Shown here in pieces: positions 50,632 through 59,883 of a stretch of DNA of 64,000 nt. Within the stretch, counting starts at the first letter, position 1. Every line of letters begins with the position of its first letter. A program made the translations under genes and the position numbers. The notes beneath the pieces were generated by a model. The model searched no databases, was not told where the DNA came from, and worked only from the letters and a program-made list of their open reading frames with translations. Origin of the DNA: Rothia sp. (in: high G+C Gram-positive bacteria) (GTDB lineage Bacteria > Actinomycetota > Actinomycetes > Actinomycetales > Micrococcaceae); assembly GCA_030524105.1 (NCBI GenBank), contig JAUNHE010000006.1:62001-126000 (forward strand), given 5' to 3'.

Positions 50632-52674
50632 CTAGTTACAGCCAGTAATTTTGTACAGTACTGCCTGGCCTTCGGAATGTACCTTAGTCAGAATGCCAGA
50701 GCCCTCTAGATTCTCAAAACCACGGTAGCGGGCGGAGTGGTCGTCCCCATTAACTTCCTTGTCGCCAAAATCAAGGTAGTAGTCCATATTTTTCTGGGTC
50801 AGAATCCGGCAGACCTGAGGGTCCCGACCCGCCTTGTTAAGGTTTTGCTCGATGTACTGGGTAGCCGGATCTGGCGTGTAAATGGTGTGATAAGCACTGA
50901 CTTGCCGGTCTGCAAAGGCATAGGCCAGGGCGGCTCCAGTAAAGGGCTGCACCACTATTTCTGCGTCTTCCGGTACGTATTCGGGGAGGGATTCTAAGAG
51001 TTTAAGCTCATCTGTGCTCAGTAACTTAGACTGCGGGTTGGGGTAGTAACTAAAGTAGCTTTCCTCTATTTGATCAGCTAAGGATTTGGAGGTTTGCCCA
51101 AAACCAACAATAAGGAGCACCAGGGCAAGCGTTGCCGCTCTAGCCGGCAGGTGCTGGCTGGGGCCAGCAAGACGGCCCAGGGAAGGCAGCCGGCCTTCTA
51201 GACGCCGCCAGCTAGCAAGTAGGTGCTGATAAGGGTTAGACTGAGCAAGTTTTTGGCTAAACCAGTGAATGCCCCACACCATTATGGGCAAGGAAATAAG
51301 AGGTAGCAGGGCCGCCAGCCGGTAGGAATCGTGGTACCAGACACCGACCACCCAGTAACGATCCTGGTCCCAGGGCAGCGAACGAGCTGCGCCATAGAAA
51401 AAAGCAAGAACACACCAGCAAGCGATAAGCCATACCTTCCGGTCTCTTTGGCAAAAAATTGCGTAGATGCCGGCCAGAAAAAGTAGGCTGATAAACCACT
51501 GCGGGCTACTGTCCATGCTGGCGTTAAGAATTGCTTCCCCGTAGGCCTGGCTCTGAGTAATAACCGGCCCCCAGATTTCTCCCGCCTCCTCTTCGGGGCG
51601 CACAAGCCCCCAAAGGTAGTAGATAAACCAGAGCAGGCCCCCTAGTGCAGCTAGCTGCACTAGGGCCTTGATAGGTCCAATAGTTTTTTTGAAAGCGGCT
51701 ATGATCTGCAGTACTGCCCGGGCTAGCAGGATTGGAACAGCCATGACCAGTAAGGACATCACGGCATTGGGATGTGCCAGGGCTATACTCAGGCCAACCA
51801 AGATTCCTAAACCCAAGGTTTGAGCCGGGTGCCACCGGGGCTGGTCTACTACAGCACATAATTGAGCCATAAGCCCTAATCCCACCGGGATCAGGGCTAT
51901 ACCTAGAAGGTTGGGGTATAAAACACCAAAGTCTAGTAGGAGTATAGGGTAGGCGGTAAAGGCTGCCGTCAGCGGGCCAATGGCCATGATGGCCGGAGTA
52001 TTGAGCTTAAAGAGGGCTCGCAACATAAAGATCATGCTCAGAGGCCAGACTAGGGAACAGACAAGCAGGGCTGCCGCATTCGTTGCCAGCGGAATGCTGG
52101 TATTGCTGCCGGTATATATCAGCGAGACCAGGCCGTGCCAGGCTGCCGGGTAAAAGAAGACGTCACCGCCTCCTGCGGTCAGGGAGGCTACTGTCAAGGA
52201 GGAGGCATTGCCTGTCTCCTGGATATAACGGATGACGTTGAGGTGAAAGTTGTTATCAAAGGTTTGGGAGATCCAGTCAGGTTGGCCCAGGGCGTTGCTA
52301 ACATTGCGCAGCAGCAAGGCCGCCCCTAAGGCAAAACTGACCCAATAGACTGCCTGCTTTTTGTCCCACCACAGGGAGGAAGGACTTTGGTCAGCTACAG
52401 GCCGGGCTCCCCTGAGCTTACGGTAGAGCCAGCGCCCTATTCCGATGGCCAGAGCTAGAAGAGCTGCTAGCGTCGGCGCTATCCAGAGGGCCCAGGATAC
52501 CCCTAGCATAGGGGCAATGATGGCGCTTAGGGCTATGCTAGCTATAGAAAGAGGTGGGGCTAGGCCAACAGCATCAATGCCACGTAGACCGCTGGCACAG
52601 GCTATAAGGAGGCCGGGCAGAAGCAAGAGCGCCGCGCCCAGCAGAAATGGTGCTGTGATAGCTAGCCAGCTCAA
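50632..52674 (-). CDS. DUF6541-type polytopic membrane protein (GT-C-like)
   Basis: The 680-residue protein has about 13-15 membrane helices and a C-terminal soluble part (from about residue 570) with an extracytoplasmic-looking segment (EDAEIVVQPFTGAALAYAF). This layout is that of actinobacterial DUF6541 proteins, which resemble GT-C glycosyltransferases using polyprenyl-phosphate sugars. The neighbour at 49806-50546 could provide such a donor. It begins the operon of surface-glycan genes. Assignment as an enzyme is inferred. Confidence 0.7.
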   Translation of the reverse strand: MSWLAITAPFLLGAALLLLPGLLIACASGLRGIDAVGLAPPLSIASIALSAIIAPMLGVSWALWIAPTLAALLALAIGIGRWLYRKLRGARPVADQSPSSLWWDKKQAVYWVSFALGAALLLRNVSNALGQPDWISQTFDNNFHLNVIRYIQETGNASSLTVASLTAGGGDVFFYPAAWHGLVSLIYTGSNTSIPLATNAAALLVCSLVWPLSMIFMLRALFKLNTPAIMAIGPLTAAFTAYPILLLDFGVLYPNLLGIALIPVGLGLMAQLCAVVDQPRWHPAQTLGLGILVGLSIALAHPNAVMSLLVMAVPILLARAVLQIIAAFKKTIGPIKALVQLAALGGLLWFIYYLWGLVRPEEEAGEIWGPVITQSQAYGEAILNASMDSSPQWFISLLFLAGIYAIFCQRDRKVWLIACWCVLAFFYGAARSLPWDQDRYWVVGVWYHDSYRLAALLPLISLPIMVWGIHWFSQKLAQSNPYQHLLASWRRLEGRLPSLGRLAGPSQHLPARAATLALVLLIVGFGQTSKSLADQIEESYFSYYPNPQSKLLSTDELKLLESLPEYVPEDAEIVVQPFTGAALAYAFADRQVSAYHTIYTPDPATQYIEQNLNKAGRDPQVCRILTQKNMDYYLDFGDKEVNGDDHSARYRGFENLEGSGILTKVHSEGQAVLYKITGCN

Positions 52675-52994
52675 TCTTTCTCCTTCGAGTGGGCTTAAGC
52701 CCGTATCTTGTTATTCTGTATGCTGTTCCAGTGTATAAGCCCGTTTAAGAGTCTGGGTAAGATACGTGAGATAAGGCAAAAATGGGTACCTATGAGGTCA
52801 AACACACCGCTGCTAGCTCTCAATTGATCTTTGTCCCTGTATTTCTTGTGTTACTGCTCAGTTTCTTTTCCCACTACTTATTTGTAATAAAACTACCTGT
52901 GATTACATAAATCGAAACATCATAGCAGTTGGCAGCAAGGCGTTCTAATCTGTCAGTGTAGGAATCTATCGCAAGGGCTGGAGCGGGAGGACCG
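52675..52994. other. Divergent intergenic region, no gene seen
   Basis: About 320 bp separate the DUF6541 gene (minus) and the flavin reductase (plus). It holds GGGCTTAAGCCC, a perfect 12-bp palindrome (52691-52702), and TGTAAT-N13-ATTACA (52883-52907), a possible operator for the flavin reductase side. No ORF or RNA gene was recognised. Confidence 0.5.
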
Positions 52995-53537
52995 ATGAGC
53001 AAGCAGGTTGTTCACGAGATTGTTAAAGAGGTTGCCGTGGATAAATCAGAGGCTGAGCTTTTTCGAGAAACTTTTGCTGCCCAGGCGGCCGGGGTGGCTA
53101 TTATTACAGCTAGCTGTCAGGATGGCCAGCCGGCTGGCTTAACCATTTCTTCCCTGTCGTCGGTTTCAGCGGATCCGCCCATGGTTGCCTTTTCCTTTCA
53201 AAATAGGTCCGGTTCTGCTGCCAAGATTGCTGAGGCTCCTTCTTTTCTGATTCACCTGGTCAGTGGTGAAAACGTAGGTTTGGCTCAAAGGTTTGCTATC
53301 AGCAAGTATCCCAAGTTTGCTGATCCATCCAGCTGGGACCGACTCCCTACTGGCGAGCCCCTCTTGCACGGTATTGGCCGGGTTTTTAGGGTAGAGCCAG
53401 TTTCGGTAGTTGAGGCAGATCCGGCCCTCGTCTACCTGGCTCGGGTTACTGATTTTGTCCGGCACGACCTTGAAGCTACACCGGTGGTCTACCACGCACG
53501 TAAGTTCCATCAACTGGGCGATAACTACGAAATCTAG
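52995..53537 (+). CDS. Flavin reductase-family FMN-binding protein
   Basis: The 180-residue protein has the flavin-reductase-like fold pattern: FAAQAAGVAIITA, GLTISSLSSVSADPPMVAFSF (FMN-binding) and FLIHLVSG. It starts at ATG 52995 with GGGAGGA upstream. Such proteins supply reduced flavin to two-component monooxygenases or reduce flavins directly with NAD(P)H. No monooxygenase is encoded nearby; the next gene, 21 bp downstream, is a deacylase, so the partner is unknown. Confidence 0.87.
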   Translation: MSKQVVHEIVKEVAVDKSEAELFRETFAAQAAGVAIITASCQDGQPAGLTISSLSSVSADPPMVAFSFQNRSGSAAKIAEAPSFLIHLVSGENVGLAQRFAISKYPKFADPSSWDRLPTGEPLLHGIGRVFRVEPVSVVEADPALVYLARVTDFVRHDLEATPVVYHARKFHQLGDNYEI

Positions 53538-53558
53538 ATTTTAAGGTAGATAAAAACG

Positions 53559-54785
53559 ATGACGGCTGTTCCGGCTGCTGTGCCCTGGATTAAAAAGTTA
53601 GTTTCCTTTCCAACAATTTCACAATCGTCTAACCTAGAGCTGCTTGAGCTTATCGAAGCAGAGTTCAGGACCTACGGCTTTGAACCCAGCTACTCTTACA
53701 GTGCCGACCGGCAGCGGGCCAATCTTTTTGTGACAGTTCCGGCAGCGGACGGCCGCACAACTGGTGGCTTAGTTATTTCTGGGCACACGGATGTGGTGCC
53801 GGTCCAGGGGCAGCAGTGGCAGACAGATCCCTTTACTGCCCAGATTCAGGATGGCCGGCTCTACGGTCGAGGCGTAGCTGATATGAAGTCCTTTCTTGGA
53901 GTTGCGCTCTGGCTACTGCCTCAGCTTGCCCGACTAAATTTGACTAAGCCCCTCCACTTTGCTTTTACCTACGATGAGGAAATTGGCTGCCTGGGTGCTC
54001 CCAGCATGATTCAGGATTTTTTGAGCCGGGGTATCAAACCGGATTTTGCTATTGTGGGTGAGCCTTCCGGTATGCAACCTATTATTGCCCATAAGGGCGC
54101 CCACAGGGGTAGGGTTACTTTTCGGGGGGTAGCCAAACACGGCTCCTTAGCCCCTTACGGGGTTAACGCCCTTGTCCCTGCCGGAGAATTCATTCTATTT
54201 TTGGATGAGCTGGCCCAGCGTTGGCTGCAAGAAGGCCCTTACCAGTCTGGATTTACCCCGGCTTGTTCCACTATTGGTGCCCACCAGGTTACCGGTGGTA
54301 TTCAGTACAATATCGTTGGCCAAGATGCTGTGGTTGAGTACGATCTACGCACGATTCCGACCACGGGAACGGCAGAGGTTGTTGAGCTCCTGGAAGCTAA
54401 GATTTTTAAGCAGCTTCTGCCCCAGCTGCAAGAGCGGGCAGCTCAGGCTGAGTCTTTATCTGCCGCCGAGCCCTCTTCCCTGGTTAGGCAGGTTTCTGCC
54501 AGCCACGAGCTCCTGGCGCAAGTTCCAGCTCTCAATACTCCAGAAGATCACGAGATCCTGGCCTTGGGCCGGCAGTTTGCCGGTCTTAAGGCATCCGATG
54601 CAGCCGCTTTGAAGGTTAGCTACGGTACAGAGGCTGGGCAGTATCAGCAGGCTGGAATTGCCAGTATTGTTTGTGGACCCGGCAGTATAGCCCAGGCTCA
54701 TACCGCACAGGAGTGGATTGAGCTTGAGCAGATTAACCGCTGTCAGCAGTTTATGATCAAGCTCTTGGATTGGGCACAAAGTTAG
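53559..54785 (+). CDS. argE: M20-family deacylase, probable acetylornithine deacetylase
   Basis: This 408-residue metallopeptidase has VISGHTDVVPV (zinc-ligand His, then Asp), GRGVADMKSF (bridging Asp), TYDEEIGCLGA (catalytic Glu and Glu ligand), the dimerisation domain GAHRGRVTFRG and a late GPGSIAQAHTAQEW with the C-terminal His ligand. This order and the IGCLGAP segment match ArgE of the short-chain class. It releases acetate from N-acetylornithine; other N-acyl amino acids are possible. Closely linked to the flavin reductase gene and followed by a terminator. Confidence 0.87.
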   Translation: MTAVPAAVPWIKKLVSFPTISQSSNLELLELIEAEFRTYGFEPSYSYSADRQRANLFVTVPAADGRTTGGLVISGHTDVVPVQGQQWQTDPFTAQIQDGRLYGRGVADMKSFLGVALWLLPQLARLNLTKPLHFAFTYDEEIGCLGAPSMIQDFLSRGIKPDFAIVGEPSGMQPIIAHKGAHRGRVTFRGVAKHGSLAPYGVNALVPAGEFILFLDELAQRWLQEGPYQSGFTPACSTIGAHQVTGGIQYNIVGQDAVVEYDLRTIPTTGTAEVVELLEAKIFKQLLPQLQERAAQAESLSAAEPSSLVRQVSASHELLAQVPALNTPEDHEILALGRQFAGLKASDAAALKVSYGTEAGQYQQAGIASIVCGPGSIAQAHTAQEWIELEQINRCQQFMIKLLDWAQS

Positions 54786-54817
54786 CCGGCTATGCATAGC
54801 TATGCATAGCGGTTTTT
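54786..54817 (+). terminator. Terminator after argE with a 22-bp perfect palindrome
   Basis: A perfect palindrome (54789-54810, repeated TATGCATAGC) is flanked by CCG and GG and followed by TTTTT. Confidence 0.85.
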
Positions 54818-55407
54818 GTCCCCTAGTTCTGGGTGCGCTGCCAGCCTAACCGGTGACGGCCTTAAGCTGATTTACGGAATGATTTTTTAAAAAGATGCGG
54901 TGGCTATAACTTCGCCACTATAGCCACCGCATATTGCGCCCGTTGAGATTCAAGACTTCATTACTGTAGTTCGCTTACATCAAAATCTTTACACGATTTC
55001 CTCAAGGACCTCGGGGCAAGGTAAGTGAGCTAGGCTCAGGGAATTTTGCCGCTACTTCCTTGCTATAGCAAGAACTATACACGATTTTTGCTGGCTCTTG
55101 GGCTCTGTTTTTAGCCGCATAGAACCGGCTGGCGGCAAACATAAGCAACCTTAAAATACCCTTAAGAAATTGGGTTGGGGTAATTACCAGTCACCCCTGT
55201 TTTATCCAGATTATTGTGTAGCAACGGTTTGCAATACTTTTGTTGGAAAGTTTTTCTAGATTTTTTGCTGCCTATTTTTGCCTCGGCGTGGTGTCTTCAC
55301 CCCGCCAGGAGGCTTTACCCGTCAAAAAGAAAATATTGAAAAAATTCTTCTCTATGAATAAGTATTCATTTTGCTGGCGCTGCTTCTGCTGGAAGTCTGC
55401 TCCCTGT
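54818..55407. other. Gene-poor intergenic region
   Basis: About 590 bp hold no convincing gene. A minus-strand terminator (54882-54932) and a 14-bp palindrome CTTGCTATAGCAAG near 55058-55071 are visible. The sequence may be eroded coding DNA behind the small hypothetical gene at 55408; no RNA family was recognised. Confidence 0.45.
54882..54932 (-). terminator. Minus-strand rho-independent terminator
   Basis: A perfect 14-bp stem (arms 54895-54908 and 54919-54932, ATGCGGTGGCTATA) with a 10-nt loop is followed, on the minus strand, by CTTTTTAAAAAA. It points to a transcript from the right, although the nearest minus gene ends 470 bp away. Confidence 0.8.
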
Positions 55408-55779
55408 CTAGCGGGCCTGAATATAGACGGTCCGGTTTTCACTTGTTTGATCAGAAAAAATAACCTGGTAGTCCAAGGCAAAGTCCCCGGCAGAATCGGC
55501 GTCAAAAATAATCTGGTTATGGGCAAGATAGGCAACTCCGTGAGAGGTACCCAGCCAGGTTAGGGGAGTCCCGTACATGTTAAGCAGGCGTACCTCAACT
55601 GCCAGGCCGTGCACCCCGGTCACCGAGCGTGAATTCCCCAGCACATCCAGCTTTAAACTTTTGTTCTGATAGGCGGTTACAGTATCCCCGTTGGCCACGT
55701 TTTGGCCAGCCTCTACAACAGTCACTTGGCGGTATTCCTTGATGGTTAAGTATCGAGACGTGGTTGGGGGAGAAACCAC
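55408..55779 (-). CDS. Hypothetical protein, probably a degenerate fragment
   Basis: A 123-codon frame starts at GTG 55779, with an in-frame stop five codons upstream and no clear ribosome site. The product is beta-rich (TVVEAGQNVANGDTVTAY, VEVRLLNMYGTPLTWL) and has no signal peptide or recognised domain, like the C-terminal part of an extracellular or surface protein. Its 5' part appears lost. A terminator lies far downstream on the same strand (54882-54932), which fits erosion of a longer gene or locus. Confidence 0.4.
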   Translation of the reverse strand: MVSPPTTSRYLTIKEYRQVTVVEAGQNVANGDTVTAYQNKSLKLDVLGNSRSVTGVHGLAVEVRLLNMYGTPLTWLGTSHGVAYLAHNQIIFDADSAGDFALDYQVIFSDQTSENRTVYIQAR

Positions 55780-55934
55780 AGCATGTTATGAAAAGAGATT
55801 ACCGTTGTTTGGAGGTCAAAACCCAATAATTCTTAGTATTACTCCCGAATTTTATAAAAATCGCCATTCTTTCCTGCCTTTGCAGTGGACAGTTGGTCGG
55901 GCAGCATCCTAGCGATGCCAACCTGATCAGCCCT

Positions 55935-56540
55935 TTATCTTTTCCTGAAGAAGTGTTGCTTGGTAGCACCGATCCAGGTTAACAGTACCCAACCGACAAT
56001 AACCCCTAAAGTGTTGCTGATCATGTCATCAACGTCAAAGGTGCGGTAGCGGCAGGGAAAATAACCCCAAAGGCCGGTCAGCTGGCTTAACTCAATAAAA
56101 AGTGAGGCGGCAAACCCGCTTAACATAGCTGCTCGTAAGGAAGCTTTAAAAAGCCAGGCAAGGGCCATTCCCCAGGGTACAAAGAGCAGTATGTTGAGGT
56201 AAATTTGCAAAAAGGGCCAGGTGAAAAACCGTTTCAGTCCCAGGCCCTGTGTCTGGTCCAGGGCAAACTGTAGGCTCCACCCTGCAAAGAAGCGTGGGTA
56301 GTAAGAGCCCTCGTTACACTGGATTTGGTCGGGCTCTGGAAGCGGTAAAAAAGTAAAGCTCACCAGGCCCACCAAATAGAAGATTAGGGTTACCCCTAGC
56401 CACAACCAGCGGCCACGCAAACTCTTATGCCTGCGCCACTGAAGCAAGGCTAGCAGGGGCAGTAGTAGTAGGCAGGCGTAGGTAGCCAGGCTCAGAGCCT
56501 GATCTACAATGGGTCCACCCCAGCTAAAAAGAGTTCGCAT
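55935..56540 (-). CDS. VanZ-family membrane protein
   Basis: The 201-residue protein has five or so transmembrane helices and the VanZ pattern: NILLFVPWGMALAWL, an ELSQLTG segment and RTFDVDDMISNTLGV. VanZ-like proteins are small membrane proteins, one of which gives low-level teicoplanin resistance; most have unknown functions. It is a single gene between an eroded ORF and the ornithine cyclodeaminase gene. A resistance role should not be assumed. Confidence 0.85.
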   Translation of the reverse strand: MRTLFSWGGPIVDQALSLATYACLLLLPLLALLQWRRHKSLRGRWLWLGVTLIFYLVGLVSFTFLPLPEPDQIQCNEGSYYPRFFAGWSLQFALDQTQGLGLKRFFTWPFLQIYLNILLFVPWGMALAWLFKASLRAAMLSGFAASLFIELSQLTGLWGYFPCRYRTFDVDDMISNTLGVIVGWVLLTWIGATKQHFFRKR

Positions 56541-56615
56541 GGCTATCCCTAGCGTTTATCCGGTCTTAATCAGCCCCCATTTTAACCGACAAAAACCGTC
56601 TGCCGCCTGTAGCGG

Positions 56616-57644
56616 CTAGTAGAGCGGGGATTTTACTTTGGTCAAAGAAAAAAGGTCTTTGGGATCGTCGGGGTCAGCAATGAGGTCAATCGGCTGCTGC
56701 AGGTCTGTACCGGATGTTGCTTCGTAGCAGTAACGCAGGGCAGAAAAATCTGCGATAGCGAATCCCACCGAGTCAAAGAGGGTTATCTCTTCCCTACTGC
56801 TCCGTCCGGTTTCTTGCCCGGTGAGCACCTGCCACAATTCTGTGACGGGAAAATCGGCGTCTTTTTGCTGGATTTCCCCTTCAATTCTGGTCTGGGGTGG
56901 ATACTCAACAAACACTTTAGCCCGGTCCAGAATCTCAGCAGCTAACTCTGTTTTTCCTGGGCAGTCTCCTCCAACAGCGTTAAGGTGAACGCCGGGCTTA
57001 ACCTGGTGGGAGTGCAAAATGGTGTTATGGGCCTTGTCTGCAGTGCAGGTGGTAATAATGTCGGCTCCAGCAACTGCCTGATCAACGTCAGCTGCCCTGG
57101 TAATTTTAAAACCTAGGGGTTCTAGGTTTCTGATGAATTTATCAACAGCCGCAGGATCCGTATCAAAAACGGCAAGTTCTTCTATGCCTAGGGCGGCTCT
57201 CATTCCCAAGGCCTGGAATTCGGCCTGTGAGCCGCAGCCAATCATGGCCATCCGACTTGAGTCTTCCCTGGCTAGTTCCTTTGCCACCAGGGCAGAAGTT
57301 GCTGCTGTGCGCAGGGCTGTTAGCAGGGTCATTTCTGCCAAGAAAAGTGGGTAGCCATTATCAACGTCTGCTAGTAGGCCAAAGGCAACAACGGTCTGGA
57401 AACCTCTAGCAGGGTTGCTTGGGTGCCCGTTAACGTATTTAAAGGAGTAGAGGGCATGGTCAGAGGTTGGCATAAGCTCAATCACACCAAATGGTGTGTG
57501 GCTGGCAAGCCTAGCTGTCTTCTCAAATTGAGGCCAGCGCACCATATCATCCTTGATATAGCCCATTAATTGACCAATAATGTTTTCAACGCCCTGCTGC
57601 TGAAGCCAGCGAGCCATATTGGCAACGTCAACAAACTGAGTCAC
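56616..57644 (-). CDS. Ornithine cyclodeaminase-family enzyme
   Basis: The frame is open further upstream but would overlap the permease gene. GTG at 57644, with AAAGGAAAAACA before it, gives 342 residues. It has a Rossmann motif MAMIGCGSQAEFQAL and DIITTCTADK, NAVGGDCPGKTEL typical of the ornithine cyclodeaminase/mu-crystallin family. Ornithine cyclodeaminase turns ornithine into proline and ammonia using NAD; related enzymes are alanine or ketimine reductases. It follows an amino-acid permease gene by 22 bp, so the operon imports and converts an amino acid, plausibly ornithine. Confidence 0.85.
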   Translation of the reverse strand: MTQFVDVANMARWLQQQGVENIIGQLMGYIKDDMVRWPQFEKTARLASHTPFGVIELMPTSDHALYSFKYVNGHPSNPARGFQTVVAFGLLADVDNGYPLFLAEMTLLTALRTAATSALVAKELAREDSSRMAMIGCGSQAEFQALGMRAALGIEELAVFDTDPAAVDKFIRNLEPLGFKITRAADVDQAVAGADIITTCTADKAHNTILHSHQVKPGVHLNAVGGDCPGKTELAAEILDRAKVFVEYPPQTRIEGEIQQKDADFPVTELWQVLTGQETGRSSREEITLFDSVGFAIADFSALRYCYEATSGTDLQQPIDLIADPDDPKDLFSLTKVKSPLY

Positions 57645-57666
57645 TGTTTTTCCTTTTCTTTTGCTA

Positions 57667-59220
57667 CTAGGCTCGGTTCTTGCCCGAGCCCTTATCCCCA
57701 AATTTTTTCCTGTTAAGTTTGTCTGTCCCCGGAGTCCGCGCCAGTACCGGGAACTGCCCGGTGTAGCCTTCTCTACTAGCAGCATAGGCGTATACCCGGC
57801 GCCGTACCACCAGCCAGCCTGCCCACAAAATCGGGAACAAGGCCAGCATGGATACTAGGGTCCAGGTTCCTACCGGGTAGTCAAAGGCCATCAAAACTAA
57901 GACGAAGCCAATAAAGATTAAGACACTCCAGTCTGCTGTCGCTCCGCCCCAGGCCCGGTACTTGGGTCGAACATAGCGACCCTGCGCCACGAGTTTTAAG
58001 AATTTTTGGTGGCAGAGCACGATACTGGCCCAGCTAGCCATGGTTCCAATGGCTGCTATGTTCAAGACAATTTCAAAGGCTTCTTCTGGCACCCAATAGT
58101 TAAGCCCCACACCAAAGACGGCTACTAAAGCTGTCAAAAGAATAGCGGTTGTTGGCACCCCGTTAGCCGAAATTCTTGCTGCCATTCTTGGTGCAGACCC
58201 GGCCACAGCCATGGAGTGAAGAATTCTACCCGTTGAATACATCCCGGCGTTCATGGAAGAAGCTGCGGCGGTAATGACAACAAGCTGCATTGCCGGTGCG
58301 GCATAGTTAACACCGAGGGATTCAAAGAAGGTAACAAAGGGGGATTCTTGAGCTGAATAACTGCTGTAGGGCAAAAGTAGGCAGAGCAAAACAACGGAGC
58401 CAACGTAAAAGACGGCAATCCGAAATACTACCGTGTTGATGGCTCGTGGGATAATTTTTTCTACATCTTTGGTTTCTCCCGAGGTTGTCCCCACCAATTC
58501 AATACCGGCATAGGCAAAGACAACTCCTTGAACTACGACCAGGGCCGGTAATAAGCCTTGGGGTAGCATGCCTCCCGATGAAGAGATTAAAGAAAAACCT
58601 ACCGGTTCTGCGCTAGGGCTGCCAAAAATTAGGCAGAAGATTCCTACCACCATAAAAGCTAGTAAGGCTAAAATTTTAATGAGTGCAAACCAGAATTCAA
58701 GTTCACCAAATACCTTAACTGAGATCAGGTTGAGGCTGACCACCGCTACCACGACGATGAGGGCCAGCAGCCACTGGGGTAGCTGCGCTAAAGCTAGGTT
58801 ATACCGGCTAAACCACGATATGTAGAGGGCAATAGCTGTTGCATCGGCTACTGCCGTCATGGCCCAGTTAAGCCAGTAGAGCCAGCCAGAAACGTAGGCT
58901 GCTTTTTCGCCGTAGAATTCGCGGGTGTAGGAAACAAAGGAGCCAGAGGAGGGCCTGTGCACAATGAGCTCCCCTAAAGCCCGTAAGATGAGGTAGCCAA
59001 AGAAACCGCAAACAGCATAGATAATGGCCAGTGAAGGGCCCGCATCCTGCAGCCTGGCACCGGTTCCTAAAAAGAGTCCGGTTCCAATAGCAGAACCAAT
59101 GGCGATCATCTGTAGCTGCCTGCTACCCAGGCCTTGGTGAAAGCCTTCTTGCTCATGCGCAAAGGGGTCAGCTGCCTGACCGGGTTGATTATTAGCATGG
59201 GGCTGACGCTTTGTGACCAT
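57667..59220 (-). CDS. APC-family amino-acid permease (AnsP/LysP-like)
   Basis: The 517-residue, 12-helix protein has IAIGSAIGTGLFLGTG in helix 1 and ALGELIVHRPSSGSFVSYTREFYGEKAAYVSGWLYW-like sequence after helix 2, typical of the amino-acid transporter subfamily that includes L-asparagine permease AnsP. It works by H+ symport. In an operon with an ornithine cyclodeaminase gene it may instead carry ornithine or another basic amino acid. Start at ATG 59220; no strong ribosome site is visible. A charged N-terminal tail is longer than usual. Confidence 0.87.
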   Translation of the reverse strand: MVTKRQPHANNQPGQAADPFAHEQEGFHQGLGSRQLQMIAIGSAIGTGLFLGTGARLQDAGPSLAIIYAVCGFFGYLILRALGELIVHRPSSGSFVSYTREFYGEKAAYVSGWLYWLNWAMTAVADATAIALYISWFSRYNLALAQLPQWLLALIVVVAVVSLNLISVKVFGELEFWFALIKILALLAFMVVGIFCLIFGSPSAEPVGFSLISSSGGMLPQGLLPALVVVQGVVFAYAGIELVGTTSGETKDVEKIIPRAINTVVFRIAVFYVGSVVLLCLLLPYSSYSAQESPFVTFFESLGVNYAAPAMQLVVITAAASSMNAGMYSTGRILHSMAVAGSAPRMAARISANGVPTTAILLTALVAVFGVGLNYWVPEEAFEIVLNIAAIGTMASWASIVLCHQKFLKLVAQGRYVRPKYRAWGGATADWSVLIFIGFVLVLMAFDYPVGTWTLVSMLALFPILWAGWLVVRRRVYAYAASREGYTGQFPVLARTPGTDKLNRKKFGDKGSGKNRA

Positions 59221-59883
59221 AGGGAACCTCGCTGATCCGTGTGTCTGTGTGCGATTCTATAGTTGGCAGAGTTCCAGAAGTCTGCCAGCAAAGAAGTTTA
59301 GCATGTGGTTCGTCTCACTGTAGCAGACGGTCTAGGCGAGTAGCGACCAGCAGCACACCCTATAACCTGCCCACAGTACGGCCCACAACCTTGGCCAGTC
59401 CCCTAGTAGTAATCAAAGCTGCACCTCAGAGGCAGACCCAATGGTTGCGACTAATAGCTAGATAAATTTGATGAGTGCTGCTAAAACATTGATCTCTTCC
59501 TAAAGATTAGCTTTATCGCATTGGCGGTACTGTCACAGTAAGGTGGTAAAGTTCTATAGCCTGGCACGTGCATTGTATTATTTACCACAATCTAGAATCA
59601 ACATCTACAAAAGCTAGATAGCATCCCCGATAAAAATCTTTATGCCAGTCATTAAAATACAACTTGTACACCTGAAACCGGCATATAAAATCTGCCGGGT
59701 CTTAATCTGGGCAATCACTCACTCTAACATTAACAATAGCTGACTAATCATAAGGTTATCCCTCTCTAAACTATGAGTGCCTGCATCAGGAGTAGGTAGA
59801 TAACCTACCCTTTGGTCTTGTCCTGGCTGAACGAGCAAATATTTATACCTGGGGAGTTTAAAAAATTATTCATAAACATTCAT
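59221..59883. other. Gene-poor intergenic region before the LanM remnant
   Basis: About 660 bp lack a convincing ORF. It has CCGGCA-N9-TGCCGG (59678-59698), which could act as a weak minus-strand terminator, and GTAGGT-N5-ACCTAC near 59793-59809. It becomes AT-rich toward 59.9 kb, where the lantibiotic remnant begins. No structural-peptide gene was found on either strand. Confidence 0.45.

Noticed and set aside
55240-55563. Plus ORF of 107 codons
   Set aside because: Mostly antisense to the 55408-55779 frame, low-complexity start, no recognisable family.
59678-59698. CCGGCA-N9-TGCCGG hairpin as a terminator for the LanM remnant
   Set aside because: Only six base pairs, with a short T-run, and about 190 bp from the stop; too weak to annotate as a feature.
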